DNA of 43,857 bases from Pseudomonadota bacterium (GCA_019351895.1 JABBOH010000021.1:1-43857), one strand, 5' to 3'; positions 8,008 to 16,851 are shown, counted from the stretch's first letter. Notes: a model not told the origin generated them from the letters alone. Translations and numbers: made by a program.

Positions 8008-9375
8008 ATGCAAATCAGGACCATCCACGAGCCGAGCCGTTCGATCGACGTGATCCACGAGACGGATGTGATCGTCGTGGGTTCCGGCCCTGGTGGCCTC
8101 GCGGCCGCATTGGCGGCGGCGCGCACGGGTGTCGAGGTCGCGCTCGTCGAGCGTTTCGGCTGCTTCGGCGGCAACATCACGACCGTCGGCGTGGAGGGCT
8201 TCGCCTGGTACCGGCACGAGCAGACGGTCGAGGCCGGCGGCATCGGCTGGGAGTTCGAGGAACGCGCGAAGGCGATGGGCGCCGCCGTGCCGGAAAGCCA
8301 GTCGCTGAGCTACGAACTCGACTCCGAGGGCTTCAAGCTGGTGGCCGACCGGCTGGTGGAGGAGGCCGGCATACGGCCGATGCTGCACCGGCAGTTCGTG
8401 GCGCCAATCCTCGATGGCGACGCCATCGCCGGCATCATCACGGAATCGAAGGCCGGGCGGGAGGCGATCCTCGGCCGGCGTATCATCGACGCGACGGGAG
8501 ACGCCGATGTGGCCCACCGCGCCGGCGCCCTCACGATCAAAACGCCGGTGGAGGAGATGCAGGCGGCGTCTGTGATGTTCCATCTGGCGGGCGTCGACAA
8601 GACAGCGTTCATGGCGGCTGTTCGCGCGGACCCGCAGACCTACAGTGACTGGTCAACAGGCGAGTGGAGCGTCGAGACCTCCGGCAAGGAGGATGCAATG
8701 TTCTCGCCCTTCCTCAAGAAGCCGTTCCAGAAGGCAATCGAGGCAGGCGTCATACCACCGCATCTCAACACGATCTCCGGCACTTGGGGCGCGATGCATG
8801 ACACCGGTGAACTCACCTACATGAACCTGATCCACCTCGCCGGTTGCGACGGCACGGACCCGGATAGCCTGACACGCTTCGAGATCGAGGGCCGCCGTCA
8901 GACCATGCTCGCCATCGAGGCGCTGAGGCGGTTCGCACCCGGCTGCGCTTCGGCCCGGCTGCGCAACTTCGGCATGACGATCGGCATCCGCGATACGCGG
9001 AAGATCGACGCCGTCTACAACATGACCGAGGCCGATGTGCGCCATCAGGGACGGTTCGAGGATTCGATCGGCATCTATCCCGAGTTCATCGACGGTTACG
9101 GCGTTCTGATCCTGCCGACGACCGGCCGTTATATGCACATCCCCTACCGGGCGATGCTGCCGCAAGGCGTGCGCAACCTGCTGGTGACGGGCCGCGCCAT
9201 CGGCGGAGACAGGATCGCGCATGCCGCCACGCGCAACATGGCCTGCTGCGCGGTCGCCGGACAGGGCGCCGGTGTCGCGGCCGCGCTCTCCGTCAAGGCG
9301 GGTCGCGATGTCGACGCCGTCGACGTAGGCGCGGTGCAGTCCACGTTGCGTCGTCAGGGCGTCCGCATCTCCTGA
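8008..9375 (+). CDS. FAD-dependent oxidoreductase (FAD_oxidored family)
   Basis: Flavoprotein of 455 residues. An N-terminal Rossmann dinucleotide site is clear: DVIVVGSGPGGLAAALAAA followed by the acidic end of strand 2 (VALVERFG) and GCFGGN. A second FAD-contact region reads RRIIDATGDADVAHRAGA, and the C-terminal LLVTGRAIGGDRIAHAATRNM is the flavin-closing motif seen in this family. No membrane segment or signal peptide is visible. Substrate unknown; relatives act on diverse organic acids and sugars, and naming one would be a guess. The ATG at 8008 has AGAAGGA nine bases upstream. Confidence 0.87.
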   Translation: MQIRTIHEPSRSIDVIHETDVIVVGSGPGGLAAALAAARTGVEVALVERFGCFGGNITTVGVEGFAWYRHEQTVEAGGIGWEFEERAKAMGAAVPESQSLSYELDSEGFKLVADRLVEEAGIRPMLHRQFVAPILDGDAIAGIITESKAGREAILGRRIIDATGDADVAHRAGALTIKTPVEEMQAASVMFHLAGVDKTAFMAAVRADPQTYSDWSTGEWSVETSGKEDAMFSPFLKKPFQKAIEAGVIPPHLNTISGTWGAMHDTGELTYMNLIHLAGCDGTDPDSLTRFEIEGRRQTMLAIEALRRFAPGCASARLRNFGMTIGIRDTRKIDAVYNMTEADVRHQGRFEDSIGIYPEFIDGYGVLILPTTGRYMHIPYRAMLPQGVRNLLVTGRAIGGDRIAHAATRNMACCAVAGQGAGVAAALSVKAGRDVDAVDVGAVQSTLRRQGVRIS

Positions 9376-9567
9376 ACCTCGTCTTGGTCGCCGGAGCGGC
9401 GGGACCCGGATGCGTGGTCGACCATCTCTGACACCTCCCAAGCCAGCTCTAACACTTTCGTGACATACGATAGCGGTAACATGGGGTTGTCTGGCAGGGT
9501 TCGAGGGGGCCAAGGTCGCTGCCGCGGATCAAACCTTCGTTTAGGGCGACGAGTAAGGCACCGAGAC

Positions 9568-9972
9568 ATGTTCACCCCTCCGAAGCAACTCTTGGGCTTA
9601 AGGGTCCTCGTCGCCGAGGATGAGATGCTTGTCTCCATGGCCATCGAGGATTTTCTGCAGGATATCCGGTGTGAGATCGTCGGCCCCTTTTCAGACGTGG
9701 CGCCGGCCCACAAAGCAGCCATCAGCGATGACATAGATTTCGGCCTTCTGGACATCAATCTGACCGGTGATCGCAGCTACGTCGTGGCCGAGGCACTCGC
9801 CGCTCGGCGGACGCCGTTCCTGTTCATCTCAGGTTATGGGGATCACGCCTTGCCGCCGGATCGCCCAGGCTGGCGCGTCTGTCGCAAACCGTTCCGCGGA
9901 CCTGAACTCGCCGCCATGATGATCGAGCAGATGGAACGCGAGCGGGTAGCCGGCACGCGATCGCTGGGATAG
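9568..9972 (+). CDS. Single-domain response regulator, FATGUY type
   Basis: Receiver-only protein of 134 residues, no output domain. Phosphorylation-site residues are all present: acidic pocket E17-D18-E19, phosphoacceptor D62 (LLDINL), Ser88 in FISGYG and Lys107 in RKPF. The FISGY sequence and following KPF match the alphaproteobacterial FATGUY receivers (for example SdrG and MrrA), which relay phosphate between HWE/HisKA2 kinases and the general stress response. The ATG at 9568 is chosen over 9460 because it has GTAAGG upstream and conservation begins there. Its partner kinase is not evident; the GAF kinase at 6606-7793 is HisKA rather than HWE type. Confidence 0.85.
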   Translation: MFTPPKQLLGLRVLVAEDEMLVSMAIEDFLQDIRCEIVGPFSDVAPAHKAAISDDIDFGLLDINLTGDRSYVVAEALAARRTPFLFISGYGDHALPPDRPGWRVCRKPFRGPELAAMMIEQMERERVAGTRSLG

Positions 9973-10026
9973 CTCCGGCCGCCGCCGCGGGGCGCCTCGC
10001 CGCAGCATAATCATTGATCGTGCAAC

Positions 10027-10041
10027 ATAGAAAAATTCTAT
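10027..10041. promoter_or_regulatory. AT-rich perfect palindrome
   Basis: ATAGAA-AAA-TTCTAT (10027-10041) is a perfect inverted repeat and an A/T island in very GC-rich DNA, 55 bases after the response-regulator stop. A second inverted repeat ATTGGC/GCCAAT lies at 10119-10138. Either could be an operator for the lipoyl-domain gene at 10215, or the first could be part of a terminator. Role unproven. Confidence 0.3.
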
Positions 10042-10214
10042 TGGAGGAACGCTGGTTCGAGACCGCGTGCCGGGCGCGGACGCAGGCACTCGTCGCCCTT
10101 CTCTCATCAGATAGTCGGATTGGCTTTCGCGCGCCAATAGCGGCGACGGGAAGCCGGCATTGAGATAGTCTGGCCCTCGCCCGGATGGGCCTTAGAGACA
10201 AAGGGAGGCCAAGT

Positions 10215-10475
10215 GTGGACGTGGAATTGGTGATGCCGGTCCTGGGCGAGAAGGTCGAGAGCGGTCAGATGCGGACCTGGGTGAAGTCAGAGGGCGACGC
10301 GGTCATCGAAGGCGAGGTCATCGCCATCATCAGCACGCCCAAACTCGACATGGATCTGGAAAGTCCGGCGACCGGCACTCTCAAGACCATTCTGATCGAC
10401 GAGGATGAGGCGGCCGCCGTGGGAGCGACCCTCGCCATCATCGAGACCGAAGAGGAGGCCGATGCTGCAGCCTGA
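10215..10475 (+). CDS. Stand-alone biotinyl/lipoyl-domain protein
   Basis: Small protein of 86 residues that is only a lipoyl domain: VMPVLGEKVESGQMRTW, then EGDAVIEGEVIAIISTPKLDMDLESP with Lys43 at the turn where lipoate or biotin is attached, and SPATGTLKTI closing the second half-barrel. The frame reaches ATG 10185, but GTG 10215 has AAGGGAGG at 10201-10208 six bases upstream and starts exactly at the domain edge. It looks like the lipoyl domain of a 2-oxoacid dehydrogenase E2 or an acetyl-CoA carboxylase-like carrier without its enzyme; no E1, E3, lipoate ligase or carboxylase gene is nearby. Partner unknown. Confidence 0.82.
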   Translation: MDVELVMPVLGEKVESGQMRTWVKSEGDAVIEGEVIAIISTPKLDMDLESPATGTLKTILIDEDEAAAVGATLAIIETEEEADAAA

Positions 10476-10505
10476 GGTGACGGCGGGATCGTCCATCACC
10501 TCAGG
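10471..10505. terminator. Inverted repeat spanning the lipoyl gene stop
   Basis: CCTGAGGTGA (10471-10480) and TCACCTCAGG (10496-10505) are perfect 10-base inverse complements with a 15-base loop. The left arm includes the stop codon. There is no T-run. It lies between convergent genes (lipoyl protein and edd), so a terminator-like role is plausible. Confidence 0.4.
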
Positions 10506-10561
10506 GAGCACCCTGTCCAGAGTCTAGGTTCCGGTTCCGAAATGCGACATGGGCCACGAGG

Positions 10562-12382
10562 TCAGGCGGCGAAACTCCAGGCGCCTTCCTCTGCGGTCAA
10601 CGCGCGGGCGCGCATCCCCTCGAACAACCCGCGTCCCAATGTCTCGGCCAGTGGATCGTGAGCGTCGACCGCCACATCGCGGGCCGCCCACTCGGCCTCG
10701 CCCACCTCGGCCACCAGAGTTCCGGCCTCGGCGTCGAGCGTGATGACGTCGCCGTCGCGCACACGGCCGACCGGGCCACCCATCATGACCTCGGGCGAGA
10801 GGTGGATCACCATTGGCACCTTGCCGGACGCGCCGGACATCCGGCCGTCGGTGACGAGCCCGACATGGAAGCCCTGATCCTGCAGGGCGCCTAAAACCGG
10901 CGTCAGCCGATGCAGCTCGGGCATCCCGTTGGCGCGCGGACCCTGGTGGCGGACGACCGCGATGAAATCGCGCTGCAACTCGCCGCGCTTGTGCGCAGCG
11001 ACCATCTCCTCCTGCGTGTCGAACACGATCGCCGGGGCGCGAACATGCCGGTGCTCGGGCGCAACGGCGGAGATCTTGATGACGCCACGGCCCAGATTGC
11101 CCTGCATGAGTCGCAATCCGCCATCCGCCGAGAAAGGCTTCGCCACCGTCGACAGCACCGACGGATCGCCGCTCCGCGCGGCACCGTCGTTCCAGACCAG
11201 CGTTCCATGGTCCAGAGTGGGCTCCTGCCGATAGGCGGCAAGCCCCGTTCCCGCGACTGTCTTCACGTCGCCATGCAGCAGCCCCGCATCGAGTAACTCG
11301 CCGATCAGGAAGGCCATGCCGCCGGCGGCATGGAAGTGGTTCACGTCCGCCTTCCCGTTCGGATAGATACGGGCGAGCAGCGGTGTCGCCGCCGAGACAT
11401 CGTCGAAATCGTCCCAGGTGATCTGGATGCCCGCGGCCCGCGCCATCGCGACCAGATGGATCGTGTGGTTGGTCGAGCCCCCCGTCGCCATCAGGGCCAC
11501 GATGCCGTTGATGATCGCGCGCTCGTCCACCACCTCGGCGATCGGGGTGTATTGGTTGCCCCGCGCGGTGATCTCCAGCACGCGGCGAGCCGCCGCCGCG
11601 GTCAGCGCATCCCGCAGGGGCGTGTTGGGATGCACGAAGGCCGCGCCCGGCAGATGCAGGCCCATGACCTCCATCAGCATCTGGTTGGAATTAGCGGTCC
11701 CGTAGAAGGTGCAGGTGCCGGGGCCGTGGTAGGCCTTCATCTCGGATTCCAGCAGCGCATCCCGCCCGACCTCGCCGAGCGCAAACTGCTGCCGCGTCTT
11801 CGCCTTCTCGGCGTTCGAGATGCCCGAACTCATCGGCCCCGCCGGCACGAAGATCGTTGGCAGATGGCCGAACTGCAGCGCGCCGATGACGAGGCCGGGC
11901 ACGATCTTGTCGCAGATCCCAAGCATCAATGCCGCGTCATAGACATTGTGGGACAAGCCGATGGCCGTCGACATCGCAATCACGTCGCGGGAAAACAGCG
12001 ACATCTCCATGCCTGGGTTGCCCTGGGTGACGCCGTCACACATGGCCGGCACGCCGCCCGCGACCTGCGCAAGACCACTGGCGAGCCGGGCCGCCTTACG
12101 GATGATCTCGGGGTAGTGCTCGTAGGGCTGATGCGCCGAGAGCATGTCGTTGTAGGAGGTGATGATGCCGATATTGGGCGCGACGCCCGTGGCCAGGCGA
12201 TGCTTGTCGCCGGCCGGCATCGGCGCATAGGCATGGGCGAGGTTTGCGCAGGACAGTCCGGAACGAGCGGGGAACGCCGCGGCACTCTCACGCGTGCGGG
12301 ACAGGTAGGCATCGCGCGACGGGCGGCTGCGGTCACGCACACGATCTGTGACGGCGGCGATCCGGGGGTGGAGTGTGGGCAT
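10562..12382 (-). CDS. edd: Phosphogluconate dehydratase
   Basis: Entner-Doudoroff enzyme converting 6-phosphogluconate to 2-keto-3-deoxy-6-phosphogluconate (KDPG) with an iron-sulphur cluster; cytoplasmic. It has 606 residues, the normal length for Edd rather than the shorter IlvD. Family marks: cluster cysteines in [25 protein letters not shown] and [13 protein letters not shown], and the C-terminal [14 protein letters not shown] and [10 protein letters not shown] blocks. The ATG at 12382 has GGAGG seven bases upstream, within a structured leader (12385-12414). Its pathway partner KDPG aldolase is encoded at 22749-23372, not next door, and no zwf or pgl is in the window. Confidence 0.96.
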   Translation of the reverse strand: MPTLHPRIAAVTDRVRDRSRPSRDAYLSRTRESAAAFPARSGLSCANLAHAYAPMPAGDKHRLATGVAPNIGIITSYNDMLSAHQPYEHYPEIIRKAARLASGLAQVAGGVPAMCDGVTQGNPGMEMSLFSRDVIAMSTAIGLSHNVYDAALMLGICDKIVPGLVIGALQFGHLPTIFVPAGPMSSGISNAEKAKTRQQFALGEVGRDALLESEMKAYHGPGTCTFYGTANSNQMLMEVMGLHLPGAAFVHPNTPLRDALTAAAARRVLEITARGNQYTPIAEVVDERAIINGIVALMATGGSTNHTIHLVAMARAAGIQITWDDFDDVSAATPLLARIYPNGKADVNHFHAAGGMAFLIGELLDAGLLHGDVKTVAGTGLAAYRQEPTLDHGTLVWNDGAARSGDPSVLSTVAKPFSADGGLRLMQGNLGRGVIKISAVAPEHRHVRAPAIVFDTQEEMVAAHKRGELQRDFIAVVRHQGPRANGMPELHRLTPVLGALQDQGFHVGLVTDGRMSGASGKVPMVIHLSPEVMMGGPVGRVRDGDVITLDAEAGTLVAEVGEAEWAARDVAVDAHDPLAETLGRGLFEGMRARALTAEEGAWSFAA

Positions 12383-12384
12383 CA

Positions 12385-12414
12385 GATAACCTCCTGCTGG
12401 CAGGGTCCGTTATC
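12385..12414 (-). promoter_or_regulatory. Palindromic leader over the edd ribosome site
   Basis: GATAAC (12385-12390) and GTTATC (12409-12414) form an outer repeat; CCTGC (12393-12397) and GCAGG (12400-12404) form an inner stem with a two-base loop. The minus-strand GGAGG (12394 to 12390) falls at the stem edges. It could be an mRNA fold limiting translation, or a DNA operator for an Entner-Doudoroff regulator. Confidence 0.35.
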
Positions 12415-12430
12415 CTTTTAGCCATGATCG

Positions 12431-12459
12431 GCCACCGCCGTAAGCGTTGGTGCGGTGGC
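12431..12459 (-). terminator. Hairpin downstream of tRNA-Pro
   Basis: GCCACCGC (12431-12438) and GCGGTGGC (12452-12459) pair perfectly over eight bases with a 13-base loop, starting 14 bases after the tRNA 3' end on the minus strand. No U-tract follows. Probably a transcript-end or processing structure for the tRNA. Confidence 0.45.
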
Positions 12460-12473
12460 GTGCGGATCTAGGC

Positions 12474-12550
12474 TGGTCGGGACGAGAGGATTCGAACCTC
12501 CGGCCTCCTGCTCCCGAAGCAGGCGCACTACCAGGCTGTGCTACGTCCCG
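12474..12550 (-). tRNA. tRNA-Pro(CGG)
   Basis: Seventy-seven bases including an encoded CCA end. The acceptor stem pairs CGGGACG with CGTCCCG, followed by discriminator A and CCA. The anticodon loop is TTCGGGA in a CCTGC/GCAGG stem, giving anticodon CGG for proline codon CCG. The T arm is GGAGG-TTCGAAT-CCTCT (one non-Watson-Crick pair), and the D arm contains AGCCTGGTAG. I see no duplicated 3' fragment nearby that would mark an integrated element. Confidence 0.97.
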
Positions 12551-12657
12551 TTACACCAGAAGCGGTGAAGCCTCGGTCTTGTCCGGCCGAGGGCCGGCAT
12601 ATAGCGGGGTGCGAGCATGGCGGCAAGCCACTGCCGCCATGCATGAGGATTGCGCCC

Positions 12658-13035
12658 ATGGATCGTCTTTGGCTGGGATTGGCGGGGCTTCTGGGCCTCA
12701 CCGGCGTCATCATGGCGGCGCTCGCCGCGCACGCGCTCCCCGGCAGGATCACGCCCGACGCGCTCGGCCTCGTCCATACCGCGATCGAGATGCAGATGTG
12801 GCACGCGCTCGCCCTTATCGGCTGCGGCATCCTGACGCGGGTGGGTGCCGGACGGCGGCGTGTGGCGCTGGCGGGCACGGGCTTCGCCCTCGGCACGGTC
12901 CTGTTCTGCGGCGCGGTCTATACCCTGGCGCTCACCGGCACGGAATTGCCCGCCATCGCACCCACCGGCGGCTTCCTCGTCATGGCGGGCTGGCTCAGCC
13001 TCGCGACGCTCGCCGCCGCGCGCAGGCCACGTTAG
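12658..13035 (+). CDS. DUF423 family small membrane protein
   Basis: Inner-membrane protein of 125 residues with four hydrophobic segments. The opening [21 protein letters not shown], the [14 protein letters not shown] segment with its conserved histidine, and [12 protein letters not shown] near the end match the DUF423 (YwdK/YgdD) family, whose function is not established. The ATG at 12658 follows a GAGGAT site. A longer frame from 12538 overlaps the tRNA gene and is rejected. The stop is three bases from the stop of the convergent AI-2E permease gene. Confidence 0.85.
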   Translation: MDRLWLGLAGLLGLTGVIMAALAAHALPGRITPDALGLVHTAIEMQMWHALALIGCGILTRVGAGRRRVALAGTGFALGTVLFCGAVYTLALTGTELPAIAPTGGFLVMAGWLSLATLAAARRPR

Positions 13036-13038
13036 CGG

Positions 13039-14991
13039 TCACTCATCGTCCTCTGTCTGCACGAGTTCGACCGCCTGGATGACCATGTCCCGCAGTGAGC
13101 CGACGTAGGCATCCGCGCCCATCATGCGGCGCAAATCCTCGTCGACCAGGATCGGGTCTCCCGCTTCCCAGAGCCCGACGAGGACGGGCGCCTTCGGCAA
13201 CTTGTTGCGCAGACGCCGGATCAGGTAGCGGACATGCGGCGGCTGTCCGGTGATCTCAAGGCAGGAGACGCAGACCAGGGCCGCATTCCCTGTGTCGAGC
13301 TTGCCGATGTGGCTGCGCGATGCCTCCTCATGCGTCACGATCCGCGTCTCGAAGCCGTGCTTGCGAAGAAGTTGGGCCAGCATCGCACAGGGCACGTCAT
13401 CCAGCGGCCCCCGCCCGGAGACACAGAGGGCGAGCGGCCGGACGGGGGGTTCATGCCCCTCGGCTTCGGCGACCACTCCCTCGATCGCGACATCGGGCGC
13501 CGGCTGCTTCTCCACGACGCGCTCCGGCCGCTCGACGCCGGCGACGGCGCCGTCCTTCACGTTGAGCCTATGCGGCGGGTCGATGTCGTCCGCGCCTTCC
13601 AACTCGTCGATCAGCGTGGCGAGGTCGGTGCGGAGCCGCGCTACCTGGGCGCCAGACAGGGCGCCACGCAAGATGTCATTGGCGGCAAGCTGGAGCCCCT
13701 TGCGCGCCACGCCATCGTAATAAGCGGAGAGCGAGCGCGTCTGCAGGAGTTGCTCGGCCTGTTCCTGCACCTCGTCCGGATCATGAGCGAGAAGACGCTG
13801 GTAGAAGGTCTCGACCGGTGTCAGCGCCGGCCGGTCGCCCAGTAGGACGTCAAAGAATTCGAGGCGCTTGACGTGACGGCCCAAGACAACGAGGCAGAGG
13901 GTGAGCGGCGTCGAGAGGATGAGGCCGATGGGCCCCCAGAGCCAGCTCCAGAAGACCGCCACGACCAACACGGCGACCGGCGAGAGGCCTGTGGTGCTTC
14001 CATAGGTCATCGGCTCGACGATCTGACCCGTGACGCCCTCGGCCACCACGAACAAAGCGAGCGTCGAAATCGCGAGACCCCAATGCGGATCGACTGCCGC
14101 GGCCAGCGCCACCGGCAGCAGCGCCGAGATCAGCGAACCGATATAGGGCACGAAGCGCAGCAGCATGGCGAGCACGCCCCACAGCACGGGGCTCGGCAGG
14201 CCGAGAAAGGCGAGGCCGGTGCCGATGACGACTCCGAAGCCCGCATTGATGCCGGTCTGCGTCAGGAAGTAGCGCGACAGCCGGCTGCCGGCGTCGTCGA
14301 TCGCGAGTGTCGTCCGGTGCAGGTCACTCGAGCCGAACAGCCGGATGAGGCGGTCCCGCAGGTCCTCCTTCTGAAGAAGGAAGAAGATCGCGAAGACGAT
14401 GACGATGCCGATGGTCTCGATCGGTGCCAGGACAGGCTCGAGCAGGCTCTTGGCGAGCGACAGCGCCGAGGGCGGCGGCTGTTCCACCGCCACTGGCAGT
14501 GGCTGACCAGCGCCCGACCCCGCCGCGGCCGTATGGGCCGCACCGGCTCCACCCGCATGATGACCCTGTACCGTCGGGATGGTCGCGAAATTGCTCATGA
14601 CCGCGTTCAGGCGGTCGGTGACGAAGCTCCGCACCGTGTCGAACTTCTGCATGACCGTGGCCTGGTACTGCGGCAGGCTGCCGGCGAGATTAGCGATCTG
14701 CGTGCCGATGAGCGCGGCGACGAGCAGGATGACCGTGAGGGCCAGCAGCACGGCAAGCAGAACCGCCACCACCTTGGGGAGGTGGAGGCGGCGGAAAAGG
14801 CCGACGACGGGGCCGAGCACGAAGCTCAGCATAACGGCGAGGGTGATCGGGATGAGGACGGTCTTGGCGAGGTAGAGCGCCGCCACGACCACGACAGCGA
14901 CGAGAAGAACAAGCAACCCCTGAGGGCGAGGCACTTCGCTCGCCGGCACGCCGGCACGCGGCAGTGTTATCGGCTCGGCGGCATCCGGCAT
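13039..14991 (-). CDS. AI-2E family permease with C-terminal cobalamin-binding-like domain
   Basis: Large membrane protein, about 650 residues. Residues about 20-370 form an AI-2E/YdiK-type permease: paired helices at the N terminus, a soluble insert, and about five further helices including [18 protein letters not shown] and [21 protein letters not shown]. After a linker, the last 130 residues form an alternating beta/alpha domain ([20 protein letters not shown] ... [10 protein letters not shown]) resembling a B12-binding Rossmann fold but without the DxHxxG ligand motif. The start is uncertain: ATG 14991 has GGGGAG ten bases upstream; 15009 and 15042 are alternatives. Substrate unknown; family members export small molecules or sodium/protons rather than being proven AI-2 transporters. 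Confidence 0.82.
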   Translation of the reverse strand: MPDAAEPITLPRAGVPASEVPRPQGLLVLLVAVVVVAALYLAKTVLIPITLAVMLSFVLGPVVGLFRRLHLPKVVAVLLAVLLALTVILLVAALIGTQIANLAGSLPQYQATVMQKFDTVRSFVTDRLNAVMSNFATIPTVQGHHAGGAGAAHTAAAGSGAGQPLPVAVEQPPPSALSLAKSLLEPVLAPIETIGIVIVFAIFFLLQKEDLRDRLIRLFGSSDLHRTTLAIDDAGSRLSRYFLTQTGINAGFGVVIGTGLAFLGLPSPVLWGVLAMLLRFVPYIGSLISALLPVALAAAVDPHWGLAISTLALFVVAEGVTGQIVEPMTYGSTTGLSPVAVLVVAVFWSWLWGPIGLILSTPLTLCLVVLGRHVKRLEFFDVLLGDRPALTPVETFYQRLLAHDPDEVQEQAEQLLQTRSLSAYYDGVARKGLQLAANDILRGALSGAQVARLRTDLATLIDELEGADDIDPPHRLNVKDGAVAGVERPERVVEKQPAPDVAIEGVVAEAEGHEPPVRPLALCVSGRGPLDDVPCAMLAQLLRKHGFETRIVTHEEASRSHIGKLDTGNAALVCVSCLEITGQPPHVRYLIRRLRNKLPKAPVLVGLWEAGDPILVDEDLRRMMGADAYVGSLRDMVIQAVELVQTEDDE

Positions 14992-15119
14992 GCGCAGGCG
15001 TCTCCCCATGTCGATGGCCGAATGGTCATCGCGGAAGCGCATATGGGTGCGGTGCAACGGACCGGTAGTGGCGGCTTCGCAACAAAGCAGACCGGCCCGT
15101 GGAGGCGGACGTCGTCGGC

Positions 15120-15377
15120 TCAACGGCCCCGGGAACGCCGCGTGGCATCGGGGGGCGTTTCCATGTCCCAGGCGGGGCGCCGGGATTCCATCAGCGCCTC
15201 GCCACGGGACACCCCGATGTCCGCCCACATGCGGTCGTCCATCCTGGCAAGCTCCCGGCGGCTGCGAATGGTGCGGATCAGCCGGCGGATGAAGCCGCCC
15301 AGCGGGCGGATCGACACCCCGCGAGCGCGCTGTTGCGTTATCGGATGAGCAGCGGTAGCGTTATCTATGTCTTCCAT
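15120..15377 (-). CDS. DUF1127 domain protein
   Basis: Small protein of up to 85 residues. The C-terminal half carries the DUF1127 (YjiS-like) pattern: arginine-rich helix RRLIRTIRSRRELARM, then DDRMWADIGVSRGEAL. Larger alphaproteobacterial relatives bind RNA or influence phosphate and nitrogen stress, but the role of this one is unknown. The only upstream ATG is 15377, which lies inside the first codons of the divergent MocR gene and has no obvious ribosome site; GTG 15317 is an alternative that would remove the overlap and leave the arginine-rich helix intact. Confidence 0.78.
   Translation of the reverse strand: MEDIDNATAAHPITQQRARGVSIRPLGGFIRRLIRTIRSRRELARMDDRMWADIGVSRGEALMESRRPAWDMETPPDATRRSRGR
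15333..15365. promoter_or_regulatory. Direct repeat, candidate MocR operator
   Basis: TTGCGTTATC (15333-15342) and TAGCGTTATC (15356-15365) are direct repeats 23 bases apart, roughly two helical turns, immediately before the MocR start codon. GabR- and PdxR-type regulators are known to bind direct repeats upstream of their own genes. The operator role is inferred. Confidence 0.45.
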
Positions 15378-16782
15378 GGAAATGAATAACAGCAGTTGGC
15401 GCGTTACTCAATATCTGCGCGAGGTGGCGCAGCAGGCGGCGCCGGGCGCGCGCCTTCCCTCGGTCAGAGAGGTCATGCGGACGCTGCAGGTAAGTCCGGT
15501 GACGGTCCAGCGCGCGCTTGCTGCCCTGACGCAGGCGGGACTGATCGAGGCGCGGCCGGGCCACGGAACATTCGTTCGCGACGTGCCCGAGTTGCATCGT
15601 CTCGCCGCCGACTATGGCTGGCAGAGCCTCGCCCTCGGCTCGCCACGTGCCATTGCCGGGGGGCTGAGTTCACTCCTTGCAATGCCGCCGCCACAGGCGA
15701 GGGCGCTCAACATCGGTTATCTGCCGGAGGACGCGCTCCCGCTCGCGCTCCTCGCCGCGGCGGGTGGCAGGGCGCTCCGCCGCCCTGGCATCTGGGCGCG
15801 GGTCCCGGTTGAGGGGCTGGAAGCTCTGCGCGCTTGGTTCGCGGACGAGACAGGGGGCGCCTATGCCGCCAACGAGGTGACGATCTGTCCCGGCACCCAG
15901 GCCGCCAACGCGGCGGCTTTCCGCGCACTGGCCCAGGCTGGCGACCCGGTGCTGCTGGAGAGCCCTACCTATACGGGCGCCATCGCCGCTGCGACCGCGG
16001 CGGGGTTACGCCTCGTGCCTGTTCCCATGGATGCGGAGGGTGTGCGGCCGGACCTGCTCGAGGAAGCCTTTGCCCGAACCGGGGCCCGTGTCTTCTACTG
16101 CCAGCCGACCTTCGCGAACCCGACGGGGGCGGTGCTGTCACAGTCGCGACGGGCAGAGGTGCTGCGGATCGTCCGGCAGGCAGGCGCCTTCCTCATCGAA
16201 GACGACTGGGCCCGCGACTTCAGCCTAGCCGGCGATCCACCTCCGCCCCTCGCCCAATCGGACCCTGACGGGCATGTCGTATATGTCCGCTCGCTCAGCA
16301 AATGCGTGGCGCCCGGCCTTCGGATCGGGGCCATCTGCGCCCGTGGCGCGGCGCTGGAACGGCTGCGGACCGCTCGCCTCGTCGACGATTTCTCGGTTCC
16401 GGGACTGATGCAGGAGACGGCGCTACAACTCGTCACCGCGCCCAGCTGGCCAAAACATCTGAAGGCGCTGCGGGCCGATCTGCGCGCAAGGCGGGATCAG
16501 CTCGCGACCGAGGTCAGGCGCCAGTTGAGGCCGGACGCGCTTCGCCACGTCCCTGCGGGCGGCCTCCACCTATGGGTGGCCCTGCCGTCCGGGGTTTCGG
16601 ATGATCACGTCGCGCGTGAAGCGGCGGCCCGCGGCGTTCTGGTCGGTTCCGGGCGGCATTGGTTTCCAGCGGAAGCGCCAGGCCCCCATCTGCGGCTGAG
16701 TTTCGCGGGTGCGCGGCGGGAATGGGTGGCGGAGGCTGTGGGAGTGCTGGCAAACGTTATCGAAACGGTGACGCAGGCGTAG
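15367..16782 (+). CDS. MocR-type GntR regulator with aminotransferase domain
   Basis: Chimaeric PLP-binding transcription regulator, 471 residues. Residues about 10-75 are a GntR winged helix (GARLPSVREVMRTLQVSPVTVQRAL ending in RPGHGTFV, described in pieces). Residues about 100-465 are a fold-type I aminotransferase with GTQAANAAAFRAL, FYCQPTFANPTGA, EDDWARDF and the PLP lysine in VRSLSKCVAPGLRIG. Such proteins sense PLP or an amino-compound aldimine (GabR, PdxR, TauR). ATG codons at 15367, 15376 and 15382 are all possible and none has a good ribosome site. The regulated target is unknown; no transporter or transaminase gene is adjacent, only the divergent DUF1127 gene. Confidence 0.88.
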   Translation: MSSMEMNNSSWRVTQYLREVAQQAAPGARLPSVREVMRTLQVSPVTVQRALAALTQAGLIEARPGHGTFVRDVPELHRLAADYGWQSLALGSPRAIAGGLSSLLAMPPPQARALNIGYLPEDALPLALLAAAGGRALRRPGIWARVPVEGLEALRAWFADETGGAYAANEVTICPGTQAANAAAFRALAQAGDPVLLESPTYTGAIAAATAAGLRLVPVPMDAEGVRPDLLEEAFARTGARVFYCQPTFANPTGAVLSQSRRAEVLRIVRQAGAFLIEDDWARDFSLAGDPPPPLAQSDPDGHVVYVRSLSKCVAPGLRIGAICARGAALERLRTARLVDDFSVPGLMQETALQLVTAPSWPKHLKALRADLRARRDQLATEVRRQLRPDALRHVPAGGLHLWVALPSGVSDDHVAREAAARGVLVGSGRHWFPAEAPGPHLRLSFAGARREWVAEAVGVLANVIETVTQA

Positions 16783-16820
16783 GAAATGTCACGACTTAAG
16801 GAGATTGCCACCATCTGTTC

Positions 16821-16851
16821 TTGACTTGTTCACCTTTTATTCGTTAAGGTG
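16821..16851 (+). promoter_or_regulatory. Possible promoter with overlapping inverted repeat
   Basis: TTGACT at 16821-16826 resembles a -35 box. CACCTT (16831-16836) and AAGGTG (16846-16851) form an inverted repeat where the spacer and -10 would be. The -10 itself is poor. It is 29 bases before the ATG of the small gene at 16880. Confidence 0.35.

Noticed and set aside
10043-10075. A sigma-EcfG promoter (GGAAC...GTT) after the AT-rich palindrome
   Set aside because: GGAAC is present but no GTT occurs at the required spacing.
11330-12421. A 363-codon plus-strand open frame opposite edd
   Set aside because: It is the antisense of a strongly conserved coding sequence, has arginine/histidine/glycine-rich composition and no domain; such frames are common opposite GC-rich genes.
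12474-12550. tRNA-Pro as an integration site for a mobile element
   Set aside because: No integrase, no duplicated tRNA 3' end and no compositional shift on either side.
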